Below are positions 1 through 6,948 of a stretch of DNA of 64,000 nt, in pieces. The first letter of the stretch is position 1. Each line of letters begins with the position of its first letter. Location of the stretch: positions 43,764 to 107,763 of IMG/VR virus record IMGVR_UViG_3300030503_000212. One strand, 5' to 3'. Position numbers and translations under genes: made by a program. This DNA is from a virus. Below the pieces are notes generated by a model. It did not search any database, was not told where the DNA came from, and was given only the letters and a program-made list of their open reading frames with translations.

Positions 1-1
1 A

Positions 2-187
2 TCACTCACCCGAAAAGTATGGTGATAATGCAGCCGGGGAATTGCCCAGAACAGCGTCTACCATGTGCCCAGCAGCAATGTTCAGGGCGATGTTATAGGA
101 ATGTACACGGCCAGCTTTGAGATGAGTCTTAGCGATGTACAGGAATTGGCGGGCGTATTCGTACGCGGTTATAGACTTGACAGGCAT
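2..187 (-). CDS. Small phage protein of unknown function
   Basis: A 61-residue protein read on the minus strand. The ATG at 187 is preferred over an in-frame GTG six bases upstream because GAGGTG lies at Shine-Dalgarno distance from it. The sequence is mixed and soluble-looking (begins MPVKSITAYEYARQF) with no motif I recognise. A motif palindrome at 213-227 lies 26 bases upstream, between this gene and the divergent gene at 278, so the two probably share a control region. Confidence 0.6.
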   Translation of the reverse strand: MPVKSITAYEYARQFLYIAKTHLKAGRVHSYNIALNIAAGHMVDAVLGNSPAALSPYFSGE

Positions 188-212
188 AATCACCTCGTAT
201 CTATGAGATGTG

Positions 213-227
213 TCAACAGTAAGTTGG
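213..227. promoter_or_regulatory. Motif palindrome (divergent control region)
   Basis: TCAACAGTAAGTTGG is a near-perfect inverted repeat, TCAAC-N5-GTTGR, and contains the exact dispersed 11-mer in reverse orientation. It lies between the divergent genes ending at 187 and starting at 278. A role as a regulator-binding site is inferred from position and recurrence. Confidence 0.7.
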
Positions 228-250
228 GATGCAATAGAGTTTAGGCGCTC

Positions 251-256
251 TATAAT
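251..256 (+). promoter_or_regulatory. TATAAT -10 box
   Basis: A perfect TATAAT inside CTATAATC, 21 bases before the ATG at 278. No good -35 stands at 16-18 bases; TTGGGA at 224-229 would need a 21-base spacer. The same CTATAATC context recurs before other genes in the window. Confidence 0.5.
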
Positions 257-277
257 CTTGGTGAAAGGGGATTACAA

Positions 278-571
278 ATGTCAAAAGTGTTGTCACACAA
301 AGTCGTTAAAAACAATCCAAAGGAGGTTGAGGGTGTCGATCCTTACGATTCGTCAGAAGGTGATTATGAGGGCGACAGTAAGAATGTTGACGAGCCTAAT
401 TATCAAACACAAGCTCACATGCGGTTGCTAGAGATCGAGAAGCTGGAGGCTACCAAAGAGCGTCTGGAGGATGTGTTGCTGGAGGAATACATATATCATC
501 AGCTCCGGTCCCAAGCACTTAAGCGCCAACTGAACGATCTCGGTATCCAGGTGCCGGGCCAAGTCGACTAA
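278..571 (+). CDS. Hypothetical acidic/coiled-coil protein
   Basis: A 97-residue protein with an acidic, disordered-looking first half (many Asp, Glu and Ser) and a helical second half rich in Leu, Glu and Lys that could form a coiled coil (residues about 48-90). AAAGGGG lies at good distance before the ATG. It is the only plus-strand gene in a minus-strand block and has its own -10-like box. I do not recognise the family. Confidence 0.6.
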   Translation: MSKVLSHKVVKNNPKEVEGVDPYDSSEGDYEGDSKNVDEPNYQTQAHMRLLEIEKLEATKERLEDVLLEEYIYHQLRSQALKRQLNDLGIQVPGQVD

Positions 572-576
572 TAATC

Positions 577-608
577 AAAAAGATGCCCCGGGTAAATTCT
601 CCCGGGGC
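577..608 (-). terminator. Rho-independent terminator
   Basis: GCCCCGGG (585-592) pairs with CCCGGGGC (601-608) around an 8-base loop. On the minus strand the stem is followed by a run of five T (plus-strand A at 577-581). It lies just past the minus-strand genes ending at 651 and 664; the stem could also stop plus-strand transcription from the gene ending at 571. Confidence 0.75.
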
Positions 609-650
609 GTATTGGCAATCAAAGAAAAAGGATGTTTTGAGTGTAGCAGA

Positions 651-776
651 TTACTCATCCTTTTTAGCCGGTGGGGGTGGCGGTGGCGGCAGCACTGGGG
701 GATTGGTTGCGGGAACAGCCTTGCTCGTCTTGGGCGTATTGCGAGGTGCGGCCTTGGGTGGATATTCGTTGCTCAT
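651..776 (-). CDS. Overlapping proline-rich microprotein
   Basis: A 41-residue frame ending in seven consecutive prolines and AKKDE, inside and just past the 3' end of the membrane-protein gene at 664-1242 in another frame. The ATG at 776 has AAAGGA seven bases upstream. It could be a separate overlapping protein, or a tail joined to the membrane protein by frameshifting. Rz/Rz1-like nesting was considered, but there is no signal peptide or lipobox. Confidence 0.4.
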   Translation of the reverse strand: MSNEYPPKAAPRNTPKTSKAVPATNPPVLPPPPPPPAKKDE

Positions 777-1242
777 GGGTATTCCTTTCGGGCGACGTAT
801 CGCCGTGGTAAGGCCGATAGTAGCAGATAGCAATGATTACCAGATTGATTAAAAAGCTGGAGTGGAAATAAAGCATAAATTGGATGTCTTTGGCGAAGTC
901 CCAGTCCTCATAATCGTGGATCACAAGACAGTATTTGGCGAAGGTCGCTATGGGCGTCAAGTAGAACTGAGCCAGGAGCAGGATCGCAACAGGCAGTAGG
1001 CTGCGTAGCTGTAAGCAGAACCCAATAGCGATGATGTCCAAAATAATGTCGACAAGGGTCAGGGAGTTGTACGCAGTACGCTGCACAACATAGGGTGCGT
1101 ACTGATAGAGGAGCAGCAGTATTGGTACCTGCAAAATCTGTACGATCTGAATGACAGTGAAACCGCAGGCTCGTTTCCAATAGCCACGATAGATCAGCAT
1201 GAACACCATGAGAGCGTCTGTGATGTATTCGATCTTGAGCAT
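664..1242 (-). CDS. Membrane protein, about four transmembrane helices
   Basis: A 192-residue protein with about four hydrophobic helices (roughly residues 8-20, 30-50, 65-95 and 125-145), followed by a polar tail from about residue 150 rich in Ser, Arg, Gln and Thr. GAGGGG precedes the ATG at 1242. The polar tail overlaps the proline-rich frame at 651-776 and looks less natural than the helical part, so the true C-terminus could lie in the other frame. It is probably an inner-membrane protein; function unknown. Confidence 0.6.
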   Translation of the reverse strand: MLKIEYITDALMVFMLIYRGYWKRACGFTVIQIVQILQVPILLLLYQYAPYVVQRTAYNSLTLVDIILDIIAIGFCLQLRSLLPVAILLLAQFYLTPIATFAKYCLVIHDYEDWDFAKDIQFMLYFHSSFLINLVIIAICYYRPYHGDTSPERNTHEQRISTQGRTSQYAQDEQGCSRNQSPSAAATATPTG

Positions 1243-1286
1243 TTAGGTTGCCCCTCGATAATTGTGTTGAGAACGGCAACAGTTTA

Positions 1287-1853
1287 TCACCGCAGTACCT
1301 TGCGCGATGGCCATTGATTGAAAAGTTTTCCGAGTTTGGATACGTTGACAATTTGTTGCGTTTTCCAAGACTGGACCGTTCCATCAGGCAGTTCGACGTT
1401 CAGAATGCTGTAGCTCCAGACGTGATCTCCGCGAAGGATAGCAGTTTTTACGTTGCCAATTTTGGTGATGAGCTTTTTGATGAATGAGTCATACTGAGCG
1501 GCGGCGTCCTCCTCCGCATACCGGATGAACTTTGCAATGCGCTCTTGGCTGACGTCAGCATAATGTGGCTCGTGCATTCGGTAGCTGCTTTGCCGCCATT
1601 CACACAAGCCAGAAAACAGCTTGTACTTATTGTGTGCTTCGTGCCACTTGAAATCGCTTAGGGCTTGGGTGCTTGGGTAGGGAGCGGCGATATTCAAATC
1701 GTTACCAGCTTGTTCTAGTTCTGCCGTGACTTCAGCAATGATTTTGAGAGCCTCGATCTTGGCACGTTTTACAGCCTCGACCCGGAGCGGGAGAACAGCG
1801 ATGGCAACCGGGTGGGTAGCGTCGTATTCGAGTTTGTTGATTGGCTGTTTCAT
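1287..1853 (-). CDS. Conserved-looking hypothetical protein, 188 aa
   Basis: A soluble protein with an Ala/Glu-rich helical first half (residues about 20-55) and a C-terminal half with alternating hydrophobic residues. It has no catalytic motif I can name. The motif palindrome at 1867-1881 is only 13 bases upstream of the ATG, so regulator binding there would directly affect this start. The Shine-Dalgarno is weak. Confidence 0.65.
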   Translation of the reverse strand: MKQPINKLEYDATHPVAIAVLPLRVEAVKRAKIEALKIIAEVTAELEQAGNDLNIAAPYPSTQALSDFKWHEAHNKYKLFSGLCEWRQSSYRMHEPHYADVSQERIAKFIRYAEEDAAAQYDSFIKKLITKIGNVKTAILRGDHVWSYSILNVELPDGTVQSWKTQQIVNVSKLGKLFNQWPSRKVLR

Positions 1854-1866
1854 ACTTATTTGATGT

Positions 1867-1881
1867 TCAACTTACTGTTGA
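1867..1881. promoter_or_regulatory. Perfect motif palindrome TCAAC-TTACT-GTTGA
   Basis: TCAACTTACTGTTGA is a perfect 5+5 inverted repeat between the minus-strand genes starting at 1853 and ending at 1886. Read on the minus strand it continues as ACATCAAATA, resembling the GAGCATC(A)AAT extension seen at other sites. Confidence 0.75.
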
Positions 1882-1885
1882 CGAC

Positions 1886-2116
1886 TCAATTTTCGATAAT
1901 TTCTCCACAAACGTCAAAGCCATGAGCCGAGCGCTGGGCAGACTGGAACGCTATAGCTGCTTTTTTCGTTTTGAAAGCGCGTGCTCCAGCTTTTTGGACA
2001 AAGATCGTGGGCGCGTCAATGCTCGAAGTATCGCCAGACGCGGACATTACGACGAGATGTCCGATACTTGTTTCAACGTCTCGATTGAGCATAACGGAAT
2101 ACTTTGCACGTGCCAT
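1886..2116 (-). CDS. Small hypothetical protein, 76 aa
   Basis: Starts at the ATG at 2116 (MARAKYSVML), with GAGGT upstream, rather than at an earlier in-frame start at 2128. The protein has a central Ser/Asp stretch and a basic C-terminal half (KTKKAAIAFQSAQR). Family not recognised. It sits between two motif palindromes (1867-1881 and 2156-2170). Confidence 0.55.
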   Translation of the reverse strand: MARAKYSVMLNRDVETSIGHLVVMSASGDTSSIDAPTIFVQKAGARAFKTKKAAIAFQSAQRSAHGFDVCGEIIEN

Positions 2117-2155
2117 TTGGAACCTCATTTCTCAGCTACACGTATTTGATGCTCG

Positions 2156-2170
2156 TCAACAGTAAGTTGA
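2156..2170. promoter_or_regulatory. Perfect motif palindrome
   Basis: TCAACAGTAAGTTGA, perfect 5+5 arms, 39 bases upstream of the minus-strand gene at 2116. On the minus strand it reads on into GAGCATCAAATACG three bases later, the extended form of the site. It lies between the terminator at 2183-2214 and the gene start, where a promoter would be expected. Confidence 0.75.
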
Positions 2171-2182
2171 TTCTAGACAAAG

Positions 2183-2214
2183 AAAAGCCCGGCCTATACG
2201 AGCTCCGGGCTTTT
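2183..2214 (-). terminator. Rho-independent terminator after DUF932 gene
   Basis: AAAAGCCCGG (2183-2192) pairs with CCGGGCTTTT (2205-2214) around a 12-base loop, with T runs available in both directions. It lies six bases past the end of the minus-strand DUF932 gene. Confidence 0.85.
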
Positions 2215-2219
2215 ATGTT

Positions 2220-3341
2220 TTAGAACGATTCAAGCAGTTTGGCAGCAGCGTTATCGATTTTGACCCGCTCGTCGCCGTACTGAGTTTCTTGTGACGCCCG
2301 GGTCAAACCTTGGACCGTACCCCACACGCTGTGTGGGTTGCCGTCAGTAGACTCGTTCTCAGCAGCCAGCTCGTAACCGCGAGCGATGAGCTTTTGTGAG
2401 ACCTGACCCCGGAGCCGTTTGAACACCTCATCAAGCACCTCATCCTTGGTCCCACCCAGGATCGTGTTCTGGGCTGATACGATTTTGGCCTCATCCTCGG
2501 ATGCCGATTCATTGGCATACTTGGTGAGTTCAGCGCTGAATGATTGGAACCGTCTGCGGATGTCTCCGACGTGGCGCAGGCTTAGCTTGGCAACGTCCTT
2601 AGCACCCCAGACTATATGATTCGAGCAAACGAACCGGTAGAGGAAAGTGGTGATCTTGAGAGCACCAGCGCCAACCTCTGAGTTCGAGACAAAGAACCCG
2701 CGTCCAAGTCCGGCATTGTTGCCCTTTTCGGCAAGCCGGTAGTTATTGTTGACGAGGAAAGCGAACAGGTCGTGATCGGACACGTAGATGGTTTTCTCGT
2801 GTTCGCCGTTCGACTCTCCCCAGACGGGACGGTCAGCGTGTTCGAATGCCACTGGAGTATCCCAGCCTGCATCTTTGAACGCCAACAGTCTTTCAAACAC
2901 CTCATGATTCCAGATCCGCTCATAACGGTCTGAGGTGATGGCCCGGATAACCTGCTTGCCATTGCTGTGAGCCAGAATGTTGACCGACCCGTTTTCGGGA
3001 TTGGGGTTGTTGGCGGTCCCGAACTTAGCAGCAAGGCCGTGGTTGAGGTTCTGGACTGCCAAGGTGGCCGGAAGCTCCCTGAGGTAGCCAGCAGGAGCAC
3101 CAATGCGGCTTGCAAGCTGCCCAAAGGCGAAGTGTGTAAGGTCTGTGGGGATGCCACCACGACCGACAAGTTTTACCTCGTCGTCAATGGCTTGAGCACG
3201 AATCGTCGAAGGATCGATGTCCTTACGTTCGGCTGAGTTGTGGGCATAATGAAGGGCTTGATCGTATGCCGTCTGGATGTCGTTGTAACGTTCATCAGCG
3301 GGGCGATTCGCCCATTGGCGGGATGCTGCAAAGAGTTCCAT
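2220..3341 (-). CDS. DUF932 phage/plasmid-like protein
   Basis: A 373-residue protein matching the DUF932 (phage/plasmid-like) family in overall pattern: the central region has SDRYERIWNHEV, the YVSDHDLFAFLVNNNYR segment, FFVSNSEVGAGAL and FLYRFVCSNHIVWG, which I recall as the conserved core. The molecular function of DUF932 is not established; members occur in phages and plasmids, often with replication or early genes. The ATG at 3341 follows GAGGTG; an in-frame GTG at 3350 is less likely. It is flanked by a good promoter and a strong terminator, so it appears to be a single-gene transcription unit. Confidence 0.85.
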   Translation of the reverse strand: MELFAASRQWANRPADERYNDIQTAYDQALHYAHNSAERKDIDPSTIRAQAIDDEVKLVGRGGIPTDLTHFAFGQLASRIGAPAGYLRELPATLAVQNLNHGLAAKFGTANNPNPENGSVNILAHSNGKQVIRAITSDRYERIWNHEVFERLLAFKDAGWDTPVAFEHADRPVWGESNGEHEKTIYVSDHDLFAFLVNNNYRLAEKGNNAGLGRGFFVSNSEVGAGALKITTFLYRFVCSNHIVWGAKDVAKLSLRHVGDIRRRFQSFSAELTKYANESASEDEAKIVSAQNTILGGTKDEVLDEVFKRLRGQVSQKLIARGYELAAENESTDGNPHSVWGTVQGLTRASQETQYGDERVKIDNAAAKLLESF

Positions 3342-3399
3342 ACTGTTCACCTCTGTCCGACTGTGCCTTTGATCGTGCTTGGCAACCGTGGATATCTAT

Positions 3400-3428
3400 A
3401 AGATACATCTACGAGGAAAAGGATTCAA
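3400..3428 (-). promoter_or_regulatory. Promoter whose -35 overlaps a motif palindrome
   Basis: On the minus strand TTGAAT (3428-3423) is followed by exactly 17 bases and TATCTT (3405-3400). The TTGAA is the right arm of the palindrome at 3425-3439, so a protein bound there would block RNA polymerase. It drives the DUF932 gene. Confidence 0.65.
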
Positions 3429-3439
3429 CTTTCTGTTGA
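3425..3439. promoter_or_regulatory. Perfect motif palindrome (operator-like)
   Basis: TCAACTTTCTGTTGA, with perfect 5+5 arms and the ACTTTCTGTTG variant of the core. It lies immediately past the stop of the minus-strand gene at 3440 and overlaps the -35 of the promoter for the DUF932 gene. Confidence 0.75.
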
Positions 3440-3751
3440 TTAGACGTGATTCTGTATAAACCCAATGAATTCCAGATCCGTAGCAGGATCAGCAAACGCA
3501 ACACCGTTGGGCAAGTGATAGAGCTTGCTGGCTTTGAGCACGACCACTACACCATTCGAGGTGTGGATGATGAGATCGCCTTTGAAATGTTCACCACCTT
3601 GAGCAAACAAAGCGTTTTGGAGAACGTAGACGTGTCTATGGGGCTTGTCGTGCGATCTACTGCATTCCGTACCAATGATGACGTTGTCAATCTGGAGCAC
3701 GTGCTCAGCAGCCTCACTAATTTTCAGGTGGGTTACGGTTTTGAATGACAT
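3440..3751 (-). CDS. Small hypothetical beta-rich protein, 103 aa
   Basis: Begins at the ATG at 3751, which has GGAGG at ideal distance. The sequence alternates hydrophobic and polar residues, with a HDKPHRHVYV segment and a GDLIIHTSNGVVVVLK strand pair, which suggests a small beta-rich fold. Function unknown. It is divergent from the gene at 3853, with two motif palindromes between them. Confidence 0.6.
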   Translation of the reverse strand: MSFKTVTHLKISEAAEHVLQIDNVIIGTECSRSHDKPHRHVYVLQNALFAQGGEHFKGDLIIHTSNGVVVVLKASKLYHLPNGVAFADPATDLEFIGFIQNHV

Positions 3752-3793
3752 ATGAACCTCCAATCAGTCAGATGCTTTCGATGGGAGAAGGAC

Positions 3794-3827
3794 TCAACAT
3801 AAAGTTGAATCGTCAACAATAAGTTGA
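3794..3827. promoter_or_regulatory. Tandem operator array between divergent genes
   Basis: Two perfect palindromes, TCAACATAAAGTTGA (3794-3808) and TCAACAATAAGTTGA (3813-3827), with centres 19 bases apart, roughly two helical turns. They lie between genes diverging at 3751 and 3853. The flanks (GGACT before, GAGCATCTAAT after) match the array at 60236-60290. On the minus strand TTGAGT-17-CATCTG forms a weak promoter like the one before the DUF932 gene. Confidence 0.75.
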
Positions 3828-3852
3828 GCATCTAATTGGGGGTGAGGTGCTT

Positions 3853-4059
3853 ATGTCACGTCAGAAAGCTGTTAAAGTTACGGTCAGCAAATATCATGTT
3901 GACACATACAAGCTAAAACTTACGTGTGGTTGTGAGTACACTGTTCACACGTCGAAAGAGGCGGCAGAGGCTTTCAGTGACGCTGGTTTCGAATGCAAGC
4001 GTTGCCCAGTTTCTATTGAAACTGTTGGCACCCATCCAATACATAAAGTTTATAGGTGA
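3853..4059 (+). CDS. Small Cys-containing protein, 68 aa
   Basis: The ATG at 3853 follows GGGGTGAGG. The protein has Cys-Gly-Cys near residue 28 and a CKRC pair near residue 51, which could hold a zinc ion. It is the first gene of the long plus-strand run and sits directly downstream of the two-site operator array. Function unknown. Confidence 0.6.
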   Translation: MSRQKAVKVTVSKYHVDTYKLKLTCGCEYTVHTSKEAAEAFSDAGFECKRCPVSIETVGTHPIHKVYR

Positions 4060-4062
4060 GCA

Positions 4063-4371
4063 ATGTTTGAAGTGTATCCAGATGTAGATTGGTTTCCATC
4101 ACCGTTTGAAGTGATGGAACTCCAAACCCGCATACGTGAGCTTGAGAGAATGAACGCTGATTGTCACGTGCGTACCGGTAACGCTATGGCTGGCTTGGGG
4201 CGTGAAATAGTTCGGGCCGGAAACATGGAGGCCAAACTAGGCGTTGCCATTATGGACCGCATCGTCGTCGAAAGAACGACGGGTGTAACACGGGAAAATA
4301 TTCAGAGGTTCACGAATGAGAGCTATTCCAAAGAGTTGTGTGAAATCCAAAAGACAAAGGTGAGAACGTGA
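4063..4371 (+). CDS. Hypothetical protein, 102 aa
   Basis: Starts three bases after the previous stop and overlaps the next start by four bases (GTGA), so it is translationally coupled. The predicted chain is mostly helical, with a charged heptad-like stretch at residues about 18-35. No family recognised. Confidence 0.55.
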   Translation: MFEVYPDVDWFPSPFEVMELQTRIRELERMNADCHVRTGNAMAGLGREIVRAGNMEAKLGVAIMDRIVVERTTGVTRENIQRFTNESYSKELCEIQKTKVRT

Positions 4372-4670
4372 GCGAGAAAGTTTTGACCGACGCAGAGCTG
4401 CGTAAAACGTATTACAAGGATTACGGCCTTCTACTGGATCGTTTTCCAAATTATCCAATTGTGATGGACGGCAATGTCCTCCGTTGGAAACGCAAGCCGC
4501 TTATGGATTGGATATCTGATCAGATTCCAGAGGGCATGAATGCTGTTTGGATAGCAGCTCATCGTAATAAGTTTCCCCGTGAGGATCTCTATGAGTTCTA
4601 TCAAGAGGTCGGTTACTCGCTGGCGGGGTTTCTTGAGGTATTCGGTGATGAGCTGGATCTGAATTGTTAG
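4368..4670 (+). CDS. Hypothetical protein, 100 aa
   Basis: Uses a GTG start overlapping the preceding TGA. Rich in aromatic residues (many Tyr and Trp) with an acidic C-terminus. No known domain recognised. The -10-like box that follows (4686-4691) suggests a new transcript begins after this gene. Confidence 0.5.
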   Translation: MSEKVLTDAELRKTYYKDYGLLLDRFPNYPIVMDGNVLRWKRKPLMDWISDQIPEGMNAVWIAAHRNKFPREDLYEFYQEVGYSLAGFLEVFGDELDLNC

Positions 4671-4685
4671 AGCCATAGCAGACGC

Positions 4686-4691
4686 TACAAT
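4686..4691 (+). promoter_or_regulatory. TACAAT -10-like box
   Basis: TACAAT within GCTACAATCAG, 17 bases before the ATG at 4709. It shares the CTAYAAT(C) context of other boxes in this window and also lacks a clear -35. Confidence 0.35.
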
Positions 4692-4708
4692 CAGTATGAG
4701 GGTGCTTT

Positions 4709-4942
4709 ATGTTGATTACAACACTAAGTGAAATACGACACGCATTGGGCAGCATGATTTGCCGGGCATCGAACAGCGGCTGTACGTTGACACAGGAGAT
4801 CAATGGTGTGTCTGTAACGGCCATCCCCTACAAGAAACAAGCCGGAGCTCATTTTCAAGCCTACAATCAGGACATTGGCCGTAAGGTGCTGGCTCAGAGC
4901 CTACTTGGGGAGCTGTCAAAACAAAGTCAGGAGCAGGCATGA
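4709..4942 (+). CDS. Hypothetical protein, 77 aa
   Basis: Follows the -10-like box and overlaps the next gene through ATGA at 4939. Polar protein with a Gln/Ser-rich C-terminus. Its start lies in a CTTTATGTTGA sequence, one base from the dispersed motif variant. Function unknown. Confidence 0.5.
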   Translation: MLITTLSEIRHALGSMICRASNSGCTLTQEINGVSVTAIPYKKQAGAHFQAYNQDIGRKVLAQSLLGELSKQSQEQA

Positions 4943-5481
4943 GTGGTTTGGAGATCAGAAAAATGACCAATTCGACAGCTAAGAGTCACACAGCACCTCG
5001 AATTACGCTAGGCGCAGCGATACGAGGGGTATGGGAAGTACATCCACAAGCTATCGACAGTTGGAGCGGTAGGATATGGACATCGCAGCACGGGTTTAAG
5101 AAGAGTGCATCCCTTGCTCCAAAGATGCCACACGAGACGGAGTATTTCTTGGGAGAGGATTGGATTGACGCGTTCCCCAAGCTCCCAGTGAAAACCGCGC
5201 CCGAATCCTATGACGTTGCATATGGTCACTCGGGTATGCAAATCGAGACCGAGAGTGAAGACGAAGCTAGTCCCCTGCCCGTCGAGGAAAAGTTCACAAT
5301 ATTCTTGGACGACGAAGGAGACTACGTCATCCAAGCCAATCGCGAAGCACAGCATGAGTTTTTGACCGCGCACGGATCGACGCCAAACGAAGCAGTTTAT
5401 GCCATGCGTCAGACGCTTGATTTAATCACCCGAGCGCGGATGAAAGCAAACGGAGGCAATCATGAGCACCCCAGAGATTGA
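4939..5481 (+). CDS. Hypothetical protein, 180 aa
   Basis: Start overlaps the previous stop (ATGA). The N-terminal third carries several Trp residues and the C-terminal half has a beta-strand pattern (FTIFLDDEGDYVIQA) followed by helix, resembling a small alpha/beta domain. The last 20 bases overlap the next gene. No family recognised. Confidence 0.55.
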   Translation: MSGLEIRKMTNSTAKSHTAPRITLGAAIRGVWEVHPQAIDSWSGRIWTSQHGFKKSASLAPKMPHETEYFLGEDWIDAFPKLPVKTAPESYDVAYGHSGMQIETESEDEASPLPVEEKFTIFLDDEGDYVIQANREAQHEFLTAHGSTPNEAVYAMRQTLDLITRARMKANGGNHEHPRD

Positions 5482-5830
5482 CTGGACGAACGACCGTGAA
5501 GTTGTGGAAGCTGCCATACCTGGAGTTGCTGACGGAACCTATCGTGGTCCCATGCTTGGCTGGTACTGGTCGCAGGCTCGCAAGGACCCTCTGGTCGTTG
5601 AGTGGGAGGCCAAGCACAGACCTACTGTTGCTGATGAGTACATTGCGGATTTGGCTAAGATCAAAGCAGAACAAGTTCCAGCGGTTGACTTGCCTAAGGT
5701 GCTCTATGACGCGCTGAAAGGTTTAGAGTCTTTGCACTTCGATGATTGGTATGACGATCTAGTACAAATACAGCAAGCCCGCGAGGCCATCAAACTCTAC
5801 GAGGCGAAAGGGGCAGTAAATGAGGTGTGA
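5462..5830 (+). CDS. Hypothetical protein, 122 aa
   Basis: Overlaps the preceding gene by 20 bases and the next by 11. Acidic, helical protein ending in KLYEAKGAVNEV. The C-terminal codons lie in a 20-base perfect repeat (5799-5818 and 5983-6002) that also supplies the ribosome-binding site of the following gene. Function unknown. Confidence 0.5.
   Translation: MSTPEIDWTNDREVVEAAIPGVADGTYRGPMLGWYWSQARKDPLVVEWEAKHRPTVADEYIADLAKIKAEQVPAVDLPKVLYDALKGLESLHFDDWYDDLVQIQQAREAIKLYEAKGAVNEV
5799..5818 (+). repeat. 20-bp RBS-bearing direct repeat, copy 1
   Basis: ACGAGGCGAAAGGGGCAGTA occurs identically here and at 5983-6002, 184 bases apart. Each copy encodes the C-terminal EAKGAV of one gene and carries the GAAAGGGG ribosome-binding site just before the next ATG. 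A partly similar GAGGCGAAAGGGACGAA stands before the start at 61353. Confidence 0.8.
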
Positions 5831-6041
5831 GAGTTGTCTCAGTGACGAGCCGCTAACGGTGGAACTGCACCAAGAGTTCGCCGTTGTAATAGTTCATTGC
5901 CCAGCCTGCGGTGTGGGCAAAGAGTACGCTATTGGTGATTGCAGATGCTGCGGACACCCTAGATGTGGACTACATGGTAGTGACGAGGCGAAAGGGGCAG
6001 TAGATGAAACGAAGCAGGAACAGACGAATCATCATGGGTGA
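5820..6041 (+). CDS. Small zinc-ribbon-like protein, 73 aa
   Basis: Carries CESC near residue 3, CPAC near residue 28 and CRCC with a following HPRC near residue 42, enough Cys pairs for one or two zinc sites. Its 3' end includes the second copy of the 20-base repeat and overlaps the next gene. Function unknown; probably a small zinc-binding phage protein. Confidence 0.55.
   Translation: MRCESCLSDEPLTVELHQEFAVVIVHCPACGVGKEYAIGDCRCCGHPRCGLHGSDEAKGAVDETKQEQTNHHG
5983..6002 (+). repeat. 20-bp RBS-bearing direct repeat, copy 2
   Basis: Identical to 5799-5818; provides the GAAAGGGG ribosome-binding site for the start at 6004. Confidence 0.8.
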
Positions 6042-6213
6042 CATTGTTACGTTCAAAACAGGCGACAAGCGTATCGGCGTAGTGGGCTATGCTCCATATT
6101 CTCTCGATCTTTGTCAGGTGACATGGAAGGGCCGCAAGAGGCATGCCATCGTGCGGAAGAGCCTACTTGAGGTCGTCACCAATGCCAAAGGCTCGACGAG
6201 GCGCAGAACATAA
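6004..6213 (+). CDS. Small basic protein, 69 aa
   Basis: The ATG at 6004 is served by the repeat-borne GAAAGGGG; an internal ATG at 6034 (MGDIVTFKTGDKRIG) is a weaker alternative. The sequence GDIVTFKTGDKRIGVV followed by a basic C-terminus looks like a small beta-barrel (SH3/KOW-like), a guess from pattern only. Confidence 0.5.
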   Translation: MKRSRNRRIIMGDIVTFKTGDKRIGVVGYAPYSLDLCQVTWKGRKRHAIVRKSLLEVVTNAKGSTRRRT

Positions 6214-6253
6214 CCATACGCAGGCTACAGGCGCACGTAGCGGAGGTCTAGAA

Positions 6254-6481
6254 ATGTACGCATTGCTTAACAAAGACAAAGAACTGTTCTGGTACAAAAT
6301 CCCAGGAATTGCTGGGGAGTTTCGATCTGTCTCAATATTCAATACTAGGGAAGATGCCATCCTTGCAGCCAAGGCGCTCTACATGGAAAACCTGCATATC
6401 GCAGAAATAAGCGTGGCAGTAACCATCAATCGAAACGTAGCAGTACAGTTGTTCGCGGATCTACCGCAGGAGGCTGTATGA
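6254..6481 (+). CDS. Hypothetical protein, 75 aa
   Basis: The ATG at 6254 follows GGAGGT; an upstream in-frame extension to 6143 lacks a ribosome-binding site and overlaps the previous gene. The protein (MYALLNKDKELFWYK) has an alpha/beta pattern. It overlaps the next start by ATGA. Function unknown. Confidence 0.55.
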   Translation: MYALLNKDKELFWYKIPGIAGEFRSVSIFNTREDAILAAKALYMENLHIAEISVAVTINRNVAVQLFADLPQEAV

Positions 6482-6948
6482 GCAAGTGGAGCTGGTGTGC
6501 AGCGGAAGACACGGATACACCATCGACAGATATATCGGCGGTGCTTGAGCGATTGGAGGAACAAGGCAATGAAGTTGTTTCCATTGTCATAACTGGCGAG
6601 CGCAACGGCAAGCACTACTATCGTATTTTCTACCGCGAACCCTTATCCCAAGACGCCCGCATTGTCGAGTTGGCGGCTGAAGTCGAAAAGCGAAAATACT
6701 TTCCGGCGCAGCTCCTGGTTGGAGGCGGACCCGTCGTGACACAAGTTGCTTTCGACGAAATGAAAGAACTTGCAAACGCCCGCATCGCAGAACTGGAGCG
6801 GGAGATCCGAGAGGCGCACCGTCTTTTGGATTACGCAGTTTGTTTGCATGTAAGAGATACAGATGAATGGGGCAATTGGTGTGAAACGAGAATGGAATGG
6901 ATAGATCGCGACGATAAGCGCAACGCAGAGAGGGCGACCGAACAATGA
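6478..6948 (+). CDS. Coiled-coil hypothetical protein, 156 aa
   Basis: Contains a central helix RIAELEREIREAHRLL (residues about 102-117) encoded by a 34-base segment nearly identical to one in the gene at 61574, 55 kb away. The N-terminal part has a short beta-pattern domain and the C-terminus is charged. Overlaps the next gene by ATGA. Function unknown. Confidence 0.5.
   Translation: MSKWSWCAAEDTDTPSTDISAVLERLEEQGNEVVSIVITGERNGKHYYRIFYREPLSQDARIVELAAEVEKRKYFPAQLLVGGGPVVTQVAFDEMKELANARIAELEREIREAHRLLDYAVCLHVRDTDEWGNWCETRMEWIDRDDKRNAERATEQ
6781..6814 (+). repeat. 34-bp dispersed repeat, copy 1
   Basis: Matches 61754-61787 at 33 of 34 positions. Both copies encode RIAELE(R/Q)EIRE coiled-coil helices in otherwise different genes, which suggests duplication or recombination between the two small-gene regions. 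Confidence 0.75.

Noticed and set aside
908-1384. Minus-strand frame of 158 residues across two other genes.
   Set aside because: It overlaps the genes at 664-1242 and 1287-1853, both of which have better starts and more natural composition.
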